From: CAYOHG01 sp964465125
GTDB taxonomy: Bacteria; Planctomycetota; Phycisphaerae; UBA1845; Fen-1342
Assembly: GCA_964465125.1 (NCBI GenBank)
Contig: CAYXIO010000004.1
Span: forward strand, 1 to 64,000
DNA length: 64,000 nt
Reading direction: 5' to 3'
Position 1 is the stretch's first letter. Every line of letters begins with the position of its first letter. Shown here piece after piece: positions 33,970 through 42,227 of this stretch. A model generated the notes under the pieces. That model ran no database searches and had not been told where the DNA came from. It was given only the letters and a program-made list of their open reading frames with translations. The translations under genes were made by a program, and so were the position numbers.

Positions 33970-34632
33970 CTAGCGCCGCCGCAGAAACGCGGCGCACGAC
34001 GCGAGCAGCAGCGACCAGGTCGCCGGCTCGGGCACTTCGGTGATGATGCGAATCTGGTCACGCTCCAGGAACGAGAGCGTGCAGACATAGACCGTGTGGC
34101 GGTCCGGGCTCAGCTCGATCGGGCATTCGATCAGCTCGGCGCCGCGCTGCGCGTCGTTGGGAACGCCGGTGGTGTAAATCGTGCCCGGGTTGCCCAGCAG
34201 CGGGTCACTGTCGGTGAGCTTGTCGCTGGTCACGATGATGCCGAGCACCGGCTGGCCGAACGTGATCGATCCCTCCAGTCGCGGCACGCCCGGATCGCGC
34301 TTGTCATTGTCGGCGTGCACGAAATAGCTGCTGACGAGCGTGCCCGCGGGCAGGAACGCATTCACCAGGTCACCCGGGTCGTCGTAGATGCCGGGGTCGA
34401 CGATGTCGACCGCGAGGTCGTTGGGCAGCGTCCGCGTCCGCTCCTCGAAGAAGTACATCGTCAAGTCGCTTTCCAGCGCATCCTCGGAGACGTCCGGCGG
34501 CGGCGGATCGAGCACGGTGATCTGCCCGAAGACCGTGTACCCGCCGCGATCGACTCCCGCCCAGGCCGCAGTGGCCAGGCCGACGGGAATCAGCACGACT
34601 ATTGTCCGTCGCATGCGTGCCGCAGTCTGCAT
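33970..34632 (-). CDS. Secreted PEP-CTERM protein
   Basis: The product has 220 residues. A signal peptide (TIVVLIPVGLATAAWA) leads into a domain that starts YTVFGQITVLDPPPPDV and contains HADNDKRDPGV and FGQPVLGIIVTSDKL. This looks like a PEP-CTERM domain type with a conserved calcium-like Asp cluster, seen in surface proteins of unknown role. The C-terminus EVPEPATWSLLLASCAAFLRRR is a textbook PEP-CTERM sorting signal: PEP, membrane helix, Arg cluster. It is convergent with the previous gene, which carries a different tail, so two sorting variants stand side by side. Confidence 0.85.
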   Translation of the reverse strand: MQTAARMRRTIVVLIPVGLATAAWAGVDRGGYTVFGQITVLDPPPPDVSEDALESDLTMYFFEERTRTLPNDLAVDIVDPGIYDDPGDLVNAFLPAGTLVSSYFVHADNDKRDPGVPRLEGSITFGQPVLGIIVTSDKLTDSDPLLGNPGTIYTTGVPNDAQRGAELIECPIELSPDRHTVYVCTLSFLERDQIRIITEVPEPATWSLLLASCAAFLRRR

Positions 34633-34804
34633 GAGTCAACCCCCCGTACCTGCGGTGGCCGCGCGCATCCGCCGCGCGGGCGGCGCACACTCAGGCACAC
34701 CACTCGCGCGATGCTAACGGGCCGGCCAGACTTCAGAAGATCGAATCCCCCGAGGCGGGACGCACGAATTGAAGGGTGCGACCGGCCTCCTCCCGCAGAA
34801 AGGC

Positions 34805-34834
34805 ACGATAACACCCGGCCACACGAAAAGTCAA
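34805..34834 (-). promoter_or_regulatory. Promoter of the PEP-CTERM gene
   Basis: On the minus strand TTGACT (34834-34829) and TATCGT (34810-34805) are 18 bases apart in one of the few AT-rich patches of the window. Transcription would start near 34798 and give a leader of about 165 bases. The rest of 34633-34937 holds only this promoter and that of rnpB. Confidence 0.55.
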
Positions 34835-34937
34835 TCAAAAACTAACTTATCCGATACCTGACTCTTGAGTCCGCAAGTGTTTTCAGGCGTGCGCGCCGCA
34901 GCGCCAAACCCTCCCCCGGCGCGGTATCATCCCTCGG

Positions 34938-35363
34938 TCCGAGCGGGCCAGGCGGCCGCGGACGAGTTGCAGCTCGGCGTTCCGCCGGTGCGGCGACGCG
35001 TTCGAGGAAAGTCCGGACTGGAAAGGGTACGGTGGTGGCTAACGGCCACCGGGGGCGACCCCAGGGAAAGTGCCACAGAAAACAAACCGCCGATGGGTGT
35101 CGCCCTCGAGACGGCATCACAGGCAAGGGTGAAATGGTGCGGTAAGAGCGCACCGCGCGGCTGGCGACAGTCGCGGCAGGGCAAACCCCACCGCCAGCAA
35201 GCCCAAATAGGGGGCGAGAGTCGACCCGGCTCGAAACCCGCGCCGCTTGCGGCGCGGCCAGCCCCGGGTAGGGTGCTCGAGCCCGGCGGCAACGTCGGGC
35301 CCAGATGAATGGCCGCCGCCCGGCTCGTCCGGGAACAGAATCCGGCTTACCGGCCCGCTCGGA
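34938..35363 (+). ncRNA. rnpB: RNase P RNA, bacterial type A
   Basis: The catalytic RNA of RNase P, which trims tRNA 5' ends, is about 426 nt here. P1 is formed by TCCGAGCGGGCC (34938-34949) and GGCCCGCTCGGA (35352-35363). Conserved blocks appear in order: GAGGAAAGTCCGGACT, CAGGGAAAGTGCCACAGAAA, ACAAACCGCC, AAGGGTGAAATGGTGCGGTAAG, GGCAAACCCCACC, and near the 3' end ACAGAATCCGGCTTA. A TATCAT at 34925-34930 could be the -10 box, and a TTTTC follows the end. Open frames across this region are not genes. Confidence 0.96.
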
Positions 35364-35439
35364 AGTTTTCTATTCGCCGACTCGCAAGAGCAGCGCGCGA
35401 TAGGGGTGGCTCCCCGCCGTTCACCGCCGGGCCCGCACA

Positions 35440-36114
35440 TCAGCGGCCTGCAAGCAGTGCCGCAGCGAGATCTTCCGGCCGGTCGAATAGGGCGTGGGCG
35501 CCCGCGGAGACCAGTTCGTCCACCGGTCGGTATCCCCAGGCGACTCCGAGCGGGATCAGTCCGCCTCGACGCGCCGTTTCCACGTCGGTGGCGGTGTCGC
35601 CGATCAGACAGGTCTCGCGCGGCGCGACGCCCAGCTTTTCGCACAGGCGTAACGCGAGGGTTGGGTCAGGCTTGCGTTCGGCTTCGAGGACATAGCCCTG
35701 CACTTCCGCGAACTCGCGCTGCGGCCAGAAGCGATGCACGAGCAGCGTCGTCATGTCATGGGGCTTGTTGGAGAGAACCGCCAGCGGCAGCCCGGCGCGG
35801 TGCAGCGTGGCGATCAGCCCGGGGACGCCGGCGAACGGGGCGGTGAATCGCTCGGGTCGTGTCCGATAGCGGGCACGGGACAGCTCGATCAGCCGGCCGA
35901 GCAGTTCGGGGTGCCTGTCGGCCAACGCCCGCTCGCACAGCTTGATAATGCCCTCGCCGACCATGTATCGGTAGCGATCAAGCGGAAACGTTTCGAGACC
36001 GAGCAGTTCCAGGCATTCGTTCAGGGACTCGCCGACGTCGCGAAGCGAGTCGAGCAGCGTCCCGTCGAGGTCGAAAATACAGGCTTGCGGGGGGGGCAGA
36101 AAGCGTTTCGCCAT
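35440..36114 (-). CDS. gph: HAD phosphatase, phosphoglycolate phosphatase-like
   Basis: The product has 224 residues from ATG 36114 with GGAG seven bases upstream; the longer open frame lacks a better start. HAD motif I is FDLDGTLLDS (nucleophile and acid Asp), motif II LAVLSNKPHD, the motif III Lys is in EAERKPDPTLAL, and motif IV is CLIGDTATDVETARRGG. A helical cap follows motif I. This matches Gph, which removes phosphate from 2-phosphoglycolate, though related phosphatases such as PpaX share the pattern. It is convergent with rnpB and divergent from the next gene. Confidence 0.82.
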   Translation of the reverse strand: MAKRFLPPPQACIFDLDGTLLDSLRDVGESLNECLELLGLETFPLDRYRYMVGEGIIKLCERALADRHPELLGRLIELSRARYRTRPERFTAPFAGVPGLIATLHRAGLPLAVLSNKPHDMTTLLVHRFWPQREFAEVQGYVLEAERKPDPTLALRLCEKLGVAPRETCLIGDTATDVETARRGGLIPLGVAWGYRPVDELVSAGAHALFDRPEDLAAALLAGR

Positions 36115-36157
36115 GGAAAATCTCCGCGCCCGGCGGACCTCGGGCCGGCCGCAACCT

Positions 36158-36180
36158 CTTGCGGCGCAAGTTCGTATAAT
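36158..36180 (+). promoter_or_regulatory. Perfect -10 box preceded by a palindrome
   Basis: TATAAT at 36175-36180 lies 74 bases before the start at 36254. CTTGCG-G-CGCAAG at 36158-36170 is a perfect inverted repeat sitting where the spacer of the promoter would be, so it could be an operator for a repressor. No good -35 box is seen. Confidence 0.4.
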
Positions 36181-36253
36181 ATGAACAGATGCGATGGTCT
36201 TCCACGCCGGCCCGGCGAGGCCGAGCAGGACCGCAAGGGCAGGAGTCTTACCG

Positions 36254-37675
36254 ATGACGTTTCTTCGCAACCTCAGCGCGCTCGTGCTGTCCGCGCTGTT
36301 CGTGCTGATGGTGCCTTACGCGGCGCTGGCCCAAGGCGATGACCAGGATCCGCCGCAGAACGCCTACACGGCCCTGCTCGACAACGTTGATTTTCTGGTC
36401 GACAACTACTCGAACTTCCTGGCTCGCAAGTACAGCCTGACGGACCAGCAGCTTGAACACACCGGCCAGATGCTGCGCGAGCGCTCGCACGCGTTTCTCG
36501 ATAAGCACGAGGACGAACTTCGCACGCTGGTGGCGCGGCTGTTCGAAGTGCGCGCCGGGGCCGAGATGTCGCCGGAAGAGCTGAGGGAGTGGGGCACGCA
36601 GGTGGCCCCGCTGTACTTCGAGGCCAAGGACCTGATCGTCAAGGGCAACGAAGATTGGCGCGGCATGCTCACCGATGAGCAGAAGACCATTCACGACGGC
36701 GATCTGAAGATGATGTCCGACAGCTTCGCCACCACCGAGGAGCAGCTCAATCGGATTGTCGACGGCAAGATGACCGTCGACGAGTTTCGCAATCCCCGCA
36801 AGCTCGCGCAGCGAAACCGCAAGCCGCGCCAGCAGGCCGCCGTGCAGAACGAGCCCGGCGTCGCGCGCTCCGACCCTTCGCTGGAGGCGCCCGAAGTCGT
36901 GGTCGAGCCGCCGGCCGTTCCGGCTCGGCCCGAACGTCCGCAGCGGCTGGGCCGCGGCGCGCCGCCGATGCCCCCCGGCGGCGACGCCAACGCGGAGGTG
37001 TCGCACGAAGCGGGCGGCGAGTCCCCCGGGCAGGTCATTCGTCCTCCGGGCCAGTCCGGCGCGTCACGCGTCGGGCGCCCCGACAGCGGCGATAGCGGCG
37101 GCCGAGACGCCGCGCGCGTCAGCCGCGGCCGCACGCGCGGGTCGGCCAGCGGAAAAGACTGGGAAACGCGCTGGGATCAGTACGTCCGCGAGTTCATCGA
37201 ACGCTACGAGCTGAACGACGCTCAGCAGCAGCAGGCCCAGTCCATCCTGAAGGACTGCAAGGCCCGTGGCGGACAGCTCATGGCGTCCAAGAAGGCGGAG
37301 TTCGACGCCATCGACGCCCGCACCGCCGAGCTGAACAAGAGCGGCGACAAAAACAAGAGCCAGACGTTGGCTGAGCTCTCGAAAAAGCGGACGGCGCTGC
37401 GCGCGCCGCTGGACGACATTTTTGAGAAGCAGCTCAAGCCGCGGCTCGACCGGCTGCTGACGCGCGCCCAACGCAAAGCCGGCGACGCGAAGAAGCCGTC
37501 CGGACGGGCCGGACGAGCGACGGACGCGCCGACTCGAGAGCGCAGTGCGAAGCCCGAATCGCCGAAGGCGCAGCCGGAAGGAATCCCGCCGGAAGCGCAG
37601 GAATCGCCTGAAGAGCCGGGCTCGACCGACCCGGAACCTCAGCCGGAGCCCCAGCCCGAACCGGAGCACCCATAA
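36254..37675 (+). CDS. Secreted helical protein with Pro/Glu-rich tail, unknown function
   Basis: This 473-residue protein starts at ATG 36254 with AGGAG eight bases upstream. A signal peptide (SALVLSALFVLMVPYAALAQ) precedes two helical regions of similar build, about residues 25-200 and 315-430. Each starts with a Y-(S/E)-L-(T/N)-D-x-Q-type turn (YSLTDQQLEH, YELNDAQQQQ), reminiscent of Spy/LTXXQ-like periplasmic proteins but not clearly homologous. The middle linker is Pro/Arg/Gly-rich and the tail is a run of PEPQPE-type repeats. I do not recognise the family. It is monocistronic by spacing. Confidence 0.65.
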   Translation: MTFLRNLSALVLSALFVLMVPYAALAQGDDQDPPQNAYTALLDNVDFLVDNYSNFLARKYSLTDQQLEHTGQMLRERSHAFLDKHEDELRTLVARLFEVRAGAEMSPEELREWGTQVAPLYFEAKDLIVKGNEDWRGMLTDEQKTIHDGDLKMMSDSFATTEEQLNRIVDGKMTVDEFRNPRKLAQRNRKPRQQAAVQNEPGVARSDPSLEAPEVVVEPPAVPARPERPQRLGRGAPPMPPGGDANAEVSHEAGGESPGQVIRPPGQSGASRVGRPDSGDSGGRDAARVSRGRTRGSASGKDWETRWDQYVREFIERYELNDAQQQQAQSILKDCKARGGQLMASKKAEFDAIDARTAELNKSGDKNKSQTLAELSKKRTALRAPLDDIFEKQLKPRLDRLLTRAQRKAGDAKKPSGRAGRATDAPTRERSAKPESPKAQPEGIPPEAQESPEEPGSTDPEPQPEPQPEPEHP

Positions 37676-37841
37676 ACCGCGCACGCCGAGAGTAGCTGAA
37701 CGCGCTGCCGCATTTCGCCGATGCTCCTATCATCCGCGGCGGTCCGCCGGACCGCGCGGAGCTCACGCGCGTAGCCGCCGTGACGAGCCGAGATTACGAT
37801 GGCCCCGTAGATTCCGGGCCGACGAGAGCGAGGAGACAGGC

Positions 37842-38087
37842 ATGCGTGGTTTGCTGCAGCGCGGTCGGATCGGGCTGGTCGCGGCTTCCCTGGGCGGCAG
37901 CGTGCTCGTGCTGGAAGGATGCGATCCAAACGTCCGCACCACGGTTCTCAGCGGCGTCGAGGGAGCGTCAACGACGCTGATGACGACCGTGATTCAGGCT
38001 TTCTTCGAGTCCCTGCTGGCCCAGGATGAAGGGGATCCGACCATTGTGCTGAATTCGGCCGCACACGAGCTCGCCCTGTTCGGATAG
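37842..38087 (+). CDS. Small putative lipoprotein
   Basis: The product has 81 residues from ATG 37842 with AGGAG six bases upstream. The N-terminus MRGLLQRGRIGLVAASLGG leads to VLVLEGC, which is close to a lipobox with Cys27 as the modified residue. The rest is helical (TTLMTTVIQAFFESLL). Function is unknown. It is convergent with pdxA. Confidence 0.55.
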   Translation: MRGLLQRGRIGLVAASLGGSVLVLEGCDPNVRTTVLSGVEGASTTLMTTVIQAFFESLLAQDEGDPTIVLNSAAHELALFG

Positions 38088-38111
38088 GGAACGCGCCTCA
38101 CGCGGCTGTGT

Positions 38112-39179
38112 TCAACCGCCTTCCGCACCCGCCGGAACCGCCGATTCCTTGCGAGCCAGACGCGTTTGCGCCATCTGGATCGCCAGCCGGATCGCCGCGG
38201 TCATACTTCCCGGGTTGGCCCGGTTCTTTCCCGCGATCTCGAAGGCCGTGCCGTGGTCAGGGCTGGTGCGAATGACCGGCAGCCCGAGCGTCACGTTGAC
38301 CGCTTCGTGAAACGAGCGCATCTTCACCGGGATCAGCCCCTGATCGTGATACATCGCGACCACGCCGTCGAAACGGCTGAGCATCTCCGGCGTGAAGGCG
38401 GTATCGGCGGGCAGCGGGCCGCTGACGTCCAGGCCCGCCGCGCGCGCCATGGTGACCGCCGGCTCAATGATCCGCAGTTCCTCGTCGCCCAGCAGCCCTT
38501 TCTCGCCCGCGTGTGGATTCAGTCCGAGCACCGCCAGCCGCGGGCGCACGATGCCGAACCACTCGCGCAGGGCCTGGTCCAGCAGGTCGATCGGCTGGTG
38601 CACCAGGCCGATGGTGAATTCGTTGCGCAGCTCGAACAGCGGCACATGATCGCTCGCCAGCGCCACGCGCAGGTCGCCGGCGACAAACGCCATGCAGATG
38701 CGGCGAGTTTCGAAGCGCTGCGCGAGAAAGTCGGTGTGACCGCGGTAGCGGTGCCGCGCGAGGTGCCAGGCTTCCTTGCAGATCGGGGCCGTCACGAGCG
38801 CGTCGATCTGGCCTGCCCGCAGGTGCGTCACCGCCGCCTCGACGAATCGGAAGGAAGCGTGACCGGAGAGCTCCTCGGCGCCGCGCTCGCCGTTGAGGTG
38901 GACCGGGGGGAACTCGTCGAAGTCCGCCACGAGCACGCCGCGGCCGACGCGCGGCCGGCCGTCATAGGGCTCGCGCCACCAGAAGGCGCTTAGTTCCGCC
39001 TGGTCGGCGGCCACTTCGAGCACGTCGTGGAGTCCGAAGATGATGTAGCGCGCCTGGGACCGCAGCGCCGCATCCGACAGGGCCTTGACGATCACCTCCG
39101 GGCCGATGCCGAGCGGGTCGCCCATCGAAATCCCGATCACCGGCTTGTAGTCCCCGCGCGCGGGAACGGAGCCGTTCAT
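38112..39179 (-). CDS. pdxA: 4-hydroxythreonine-4-phosphate dehydrogenase
   Basis: The product has 355 residues; PdxA is usually about 330. It oxidises 4-phosphohydroxy-L-threonine in the DXP-dependent pathway to pyridoxal phosphate. Signature segments are ISMGDPLGIGPEVIVKAL at the N-terminus, a metal-binding His region (YRGHTDFLA), GLNPHAGEKG, MYHDQGLIPVKM and TSPDHGTAFEIAGK. It starts in an ATGA overlap with the end of the riboflavin synthase gene, so two cofactor biosynthesis genes are coupled. No pdxJ is in view. Confidence 0.95.
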   Translation of the reverse strand: MNGSVPARGDYKPVIGISMGDPLGIGPEVIVKALSDAALRSQARYIIFGLHDVLEVAADQAELSAFWWREPYDGRPRVGRGVLVADFDEFPPVHLNGERGAEELSGHASFRFVEAAVTHLRAGQIDALVTAPICKEAWHLARHRYRGHTDFLAQRFETRRICMAFVAGDLRVALASDHVPLFELRNEFTIGLVHQPIDLLDQALREWFGIVRPRLAVLGLNPHAGEKGLLGDEELRIIEPAVTMARAAGLDVSGPLPADTAFTPEMLSRFDGVVAMYHDQGLIPVKMRSFHEAVNVTLGLPVIRTSPDHGTAFEIAGKNRANPGSMTAAIRLAIQMAQTRLARKESAVPAGAEGG

Positions 39180-39856
39180 GGCGCGAATCCGTTTTCGCGA
39201 AGCCGCTCGAGCGTCAGACCGGCCGTTTCACCGCCGCCCGTTCCAACCAGCTCCTCCAGCCGCGCGATCGTCAGGCGCGCGAGGATGTCGGTTTCGAGGT
39301 TTGCGGGCGCGCCCGGTTCGTATTTGCCCAGCGTTGTTCGCTCCAGCGTCGCCGGAATCAGTGCGACCGAGAAGCACGCGCCGCTCACGGCCGCGATCGT
39401 CAGGCTCGTGCCGTCGATCGCGATGGAGCCCTTGCGCACGATATATGGCCGCAGCCCGGCGGGGGGCTCGATCCAGAGGATCCACTCGCCGCCGGCGCGT
39501 TCGACGCGTCGCACCTGGCCGACGCCGTCGACGTGTCCCTGCACGAAATGTCCGTCGATGCGGTCGCCGACGCGCAGCGCGCGTTCGAGATTGACCGGCT
39601 GATCGGCTTCGAGCGCGCCCAACGTCGTGTTGCGGAGCGTTTCGGGAATGACGTCGAATCCGGCCTGGTCGGCCGCCTGGTCGACCAGCGTCAGGCAGAC
39701 GCCCTGCACGGCGACGCTCGCTCCGGGCGGCAAATCGGCGAAGTAGCCGTGCGGCGCGGCGAGCGTCAGGCGCGCCGCCTCGCCGGCCCGGGCGCGGCGT
39801 GTCACGGCGCTGCGCGCGACGACTCGGCCGATCGTCTCGACTATTCCTGCGAACAT
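39176..39856 (-). CDS. ribE: Riboflavin synthase alpha chain
   Basis: The product has 226 residues from ATG 39856. It dismutates two lumazines to riboflavin. Two lumazine-binding repeats are seen: MFAGIVETIGRVV with GASVAVQGVCLTLV and LEADQPVNLERALRVGDRIDGHFVQGHVDG in the first, then VRKGSIAIDGTSLT, SVALIPATLERTTLG and NLETDILAR in the second. The conserved MFxGIVE start confirms the start choice over the 36-codon-longer frame. It overlaps pdxA by four bases. Confidence 0.95.
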   Translation of the reverse strand: MFAGIVETIGRVVARSAVTRRARAGEAARLTLAAPHGYFADLPPGASVAVQGVCLTLVDQAADQAGFDVIPETLRNTTLGALEADQPVNLERALRVGDRIDGHFVQGHVDGVGQVRRVERAGGEWILWIEPPAGLRPYIVRKGSIAIDGTSLTIAAVSGACFSVALIPATLERTTLGKYEPGAPANLETDILARLTIARLEELVGTGGGETAGLTLERLRENGFAP

Positions 39857-39996
39857 CGCCCGATCCTCGGCCGGCACGAGCGTGCCCGGCGATGCGGCCC
39901 AGCCCCCTGGAATGCCGCGGGCACCGTCCACCCGCAGGCGACGGTGCCCTTTATTGTAGTGCATTCAACAGGTTGCGCCCGGATGATTGTGCGGGC

Positions 39997-40395
39997 TCAG
40001 CCCTGCGGGTCGAAGGCGCCGGCGGAGAACAGCTCCAGCGCCCCGTCCGGAATCACGATCGAGTCGGGGTCTTCCTGAGCCTGCTCAATCACGGCCTGCA
40101 AATCCTGGACGGTGTCGATCTGGTTGACCACCAGGAACTCGACAATCACATCCGCCTGCTCGTCGGAGAGCGCCAGATCGACCACCTCGCCCTGCGACGC
40201 GGCGAATTCCTCCGCGGTGCTGGCCAGAATCTGCACTTCCGTTCCGGTCAGCGTGGTCATGCTCCCGCCGGCGATCTTGGCGGTCGCGGTGAAGATGTTC
40301 CCGCCGCTGCTGCCGCCCGACATGCACCCGCTCACAGACGCCAGAAGGGCACTCGTTACCAGGAGCGTACGCACGCGTGTCATGCCACGGTTCAT
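39997..40395 (-). CDS. Putative lipoprotein, paralogue of its neighbour
   Basis: The product has 132 residues from ATG 40395 with GGGAGG five bases upstream. A lipoprotein signal (LLVTSALLASVSGC) gives Cys24 as the probable lipid site, followed by a Gly/Ser linker. The C-terminal 80 residues are acidic and helical (DLALSDEQADVIVEFLVVNQI) and resemble the end of the gene upstream at 40406-40933. The two are on the same strand ten bases apart. Function is unknown. Confidence 0.65.
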   Translation of the reverse strand: MNRGMTRVRTLLVTSALLASVSGCMSGGSSGGNIFTATAKIAGGSMTTLTGTEVQILASTAEEFAASQGEVVDLALSDEQADVIVEFLVVNQIDTVQDLQAVIEQAQEDPDSIVIPDGALELFSAGAFDPQG

Positions 40396-40405
40396 CAAAG
40401 CCTCC

Positions 40406-40933
40406 CTAGAGCTGTTCGTCTCGAATGTCCTGTGGATCGGTATTGACGAAAACCTCGCGCAAGTTCGTTTCGTCGATGTCGCTGGGCACGACGGTGTTCG
40501 GCGAATCAAGCAGTTCGGTCAGCGCATCGGCCGAGTTCACCTCATTCTCTCGGAAGAAATCCACGATCGCCTGAGCTTCCGCGTCGCTATAGGTCGTTAC
40601 GGCCGTGACGTCGCCGTAGAACTGCACCTCGTCCGGCGTCAGCTCGACCCAGGTTTCATGGATCAGCTTGTCGAGCGCGCTATCCAGGTCCCCGCCGAAC
40701 TGGTTGCCCAGGCGCTCGTCCTGGAGCAGGGCATTGATGGTGAGCGGGTCGATGCCGAGGCCGGCGAGCTGGTCGCGCTTTTCCTGCGGCTCGAGGGCGT
40801 CATTGCGAACTAGCTGGTCGAGGTCGTTGGTGGTGATCGGCAGGGCCCCGTAGATCGTGAAGCTGCCGCACCCCACGCCGGCGACGAGGCCTGCCAGCCC
40901 GCACGCTGCAAGGAACTGAAGGAGTCGATTCAT
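40406..40933 (-). CDS. Putative lipoprotein
   Basis: The product has 175 residues from ATG 40933 with AGGAG eleven bases upstream. The signal LLQFLAACGLAGLVAGVGC ends in a lipobox-like VGVGC (Cys21). It continues with acidic helical segments; YSDAEAQAIVDFFRENEVNSADAL aligns by eye with the C-terminal part of the next lipoprotein, suggesting tandem duplication. It is divergent from ychF across about 170 bases. No known family is recognised. Confidence 0.65.
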   Translation of the reverse strand: MNRLLQFLAACGLAGLVAGVGCGSFTIYGALPITTNDLDQLVRNDALEPQEKRDQLAGLGIDPLTINALLQDERLGNQFGGDLDSALDKLIHETWVELTPDEVQFYGDVTAVTTYSDAEAQAIVDFFRENEVNSADALTELLDSPNTVVPSDIDETNLREVFVNTDPQDIRDEQL

Positions 40934-41106
40934 GCGCGTCGCTGCTCCTGCGTATCGTGCCGCACGGCTGTCCCAGTCTAGGCGGCCGGGCAGTGTCCAG
41001 TTAGTATACGAGCCGGCGGGATGGTCACAACGCGTGACTCGGTCGGGCGCCGCCGCGGCCTGCCTGCGCGGGCCGGTTCCTGGGGCAGCGAGGCAGGTTT
41101 CACCGG

Positions 41107-42168
41107 ATGCGCGTAGCGGTCGTCGGTTTTCCACTTTCGGGCAAGTCCACCCTTTTTTGCGCCATATCGGGTTTGCGCCGGGATCACCTGAAGCTGGGCG
41201 AGGAGAATCTCGCCGCCGTAAAGGTTCCCGAGCCGCGGCTGGACTGGCTCGAGGAGATTTACCACCCGAAGAAGCGCACCGAAGCGCACATCGATTTCGT
41301 CGATCTTCCCGGCAGCCTGGAAGGTGAGGCCGAGCACGCCGGGTTCACGCACCATCTGCCCGTGCTTCGCCAGGCCGACGCGCTGCTGATCACGCTGCGC
41401 GCGTTCGATTCCGACGCGGTCCCCAAGCACAAGAACCGCATCGATCCTCAGGAGGATCTGCGCCTGCTGCGCGAGGAGCTGCTGCTGGCGGACCTGCTGG
41501 CCTGCGACAATCGCGTGCAGAAGCTCGAAAAAGCCGTGACCAAGCCGTCCAAGGAGCGCGACGCGCAGAAGCGCGAGCTCGAGCTGCTGCACCGTTGCCG
41601 CGAGGCGCTCCAGGGCGAGAAGCCGCTCTCCGGCGTCGTCAGTCCCGGTGAAGAGGAACGCACGCTGCGCAGCTTCGGCTTTCTGACGCAGAAGCAGCTC
41701 GTCATCGCGGTCAACGTGAGCGAGCGGGAAGTCGGCCAGGACGTGCGCGTGCGCGACGCTCACGCCGCACCGGTGCTGGCGGTCTGCGCGACGCTCGAGG
41801 CCGAGATCATTCAGATCGAGCCCGCCGAACGGCCGGCGTTCATGCAGGAATACGGAATCGCCGCCTTAGCCCGCGATCGCATCATCCGCGCGTGCTACGA
41901 CGCGCTGGGGATGATCTCCTTCCTGACCGCGGGCGAGGACGAAGTGCGCGCCTGGCCCGTGCCGCGCGGCGCCAACGCCGTCGAAGCCGCCGGCAAGATT
42001 CACAGCGATCTGGCCCGCGGGTTCATCCGCGCGGAGACCGTCAGCTACGCCGATCTGCACGCCTGCGGCTCGATGAAGGCCGCCAAGGCGGCCAACAAGG
42101 TCCGGCTGGAGCCCAAGCACTACGTCGTCCAGGACGGCGACGTGATGAACATCAAGTTCAACGTCTGA
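41107..42168 (+). CDS. ychF: YchF/OLA1-family GTPase-like protein
   Basis: The product has 353 residues, close to the usual 363. The P-loop is GFPLSGKST at residues 7-15, and the G3 region is DFVDLPG. In this family the G4 motif departs from NKxD, and here the region reads VIAVNVSERE, consistent with the ATP preference of YchF. A coiled-coil region (LACDNRVQKLEKAV) and the C-terminal TGS-like domain (ISFLTAGEDEVRAWPV, HSDLARGFIRAE, VQDGDVMNIKF) follow. YchF associates with ribosomes and stress responses. The divergence in G3 to G4 makes it a distant member. Confidence 0.85.
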   Translation: MRVAVVGFPLSGKSTLFCAISGLRRDHLKLGEENLAAVKVPEPRLDWLEEIYHPKKRTEAHIDFVDLPGSLEGEAEHAGFTHHLPVLRQADALLITLRAFDSDAVPKHKNRIDPQEDLRLLREELLLADLLACDNRVQKLEKAVTKPSKERDAQKRELELLHRCREALQGEKPLSGVVSPGEEERTLRSFGFLTQKQLVIAVNVSEREVGQDVRVRDAHAAPVLAVCATLEAEIIQIEPAERPAFMQEYGIAALARDRIIRACYDALGMISFLTAGEDEVRAWPVPRGANAVEAAGKIHSDLARGFIRAETVSYADLHACGSMKAAKAANKVRLEPKHYVVQDGDVMNIKFNV

Positions 42169-42227
42169 GGCGCCGCGGTCCGACTCGATCGTCCGCGCCT
42201 CGGGCCCGATGCTGCGAGGTCGCACCC

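Noticed and set aside
34865..35644. Open frames across 34.9-35.6 kb as proteins
   Set aside because: The sequence carries the conserved blocks and P1 pairing of RNase P RNA, so these frames are not genes.
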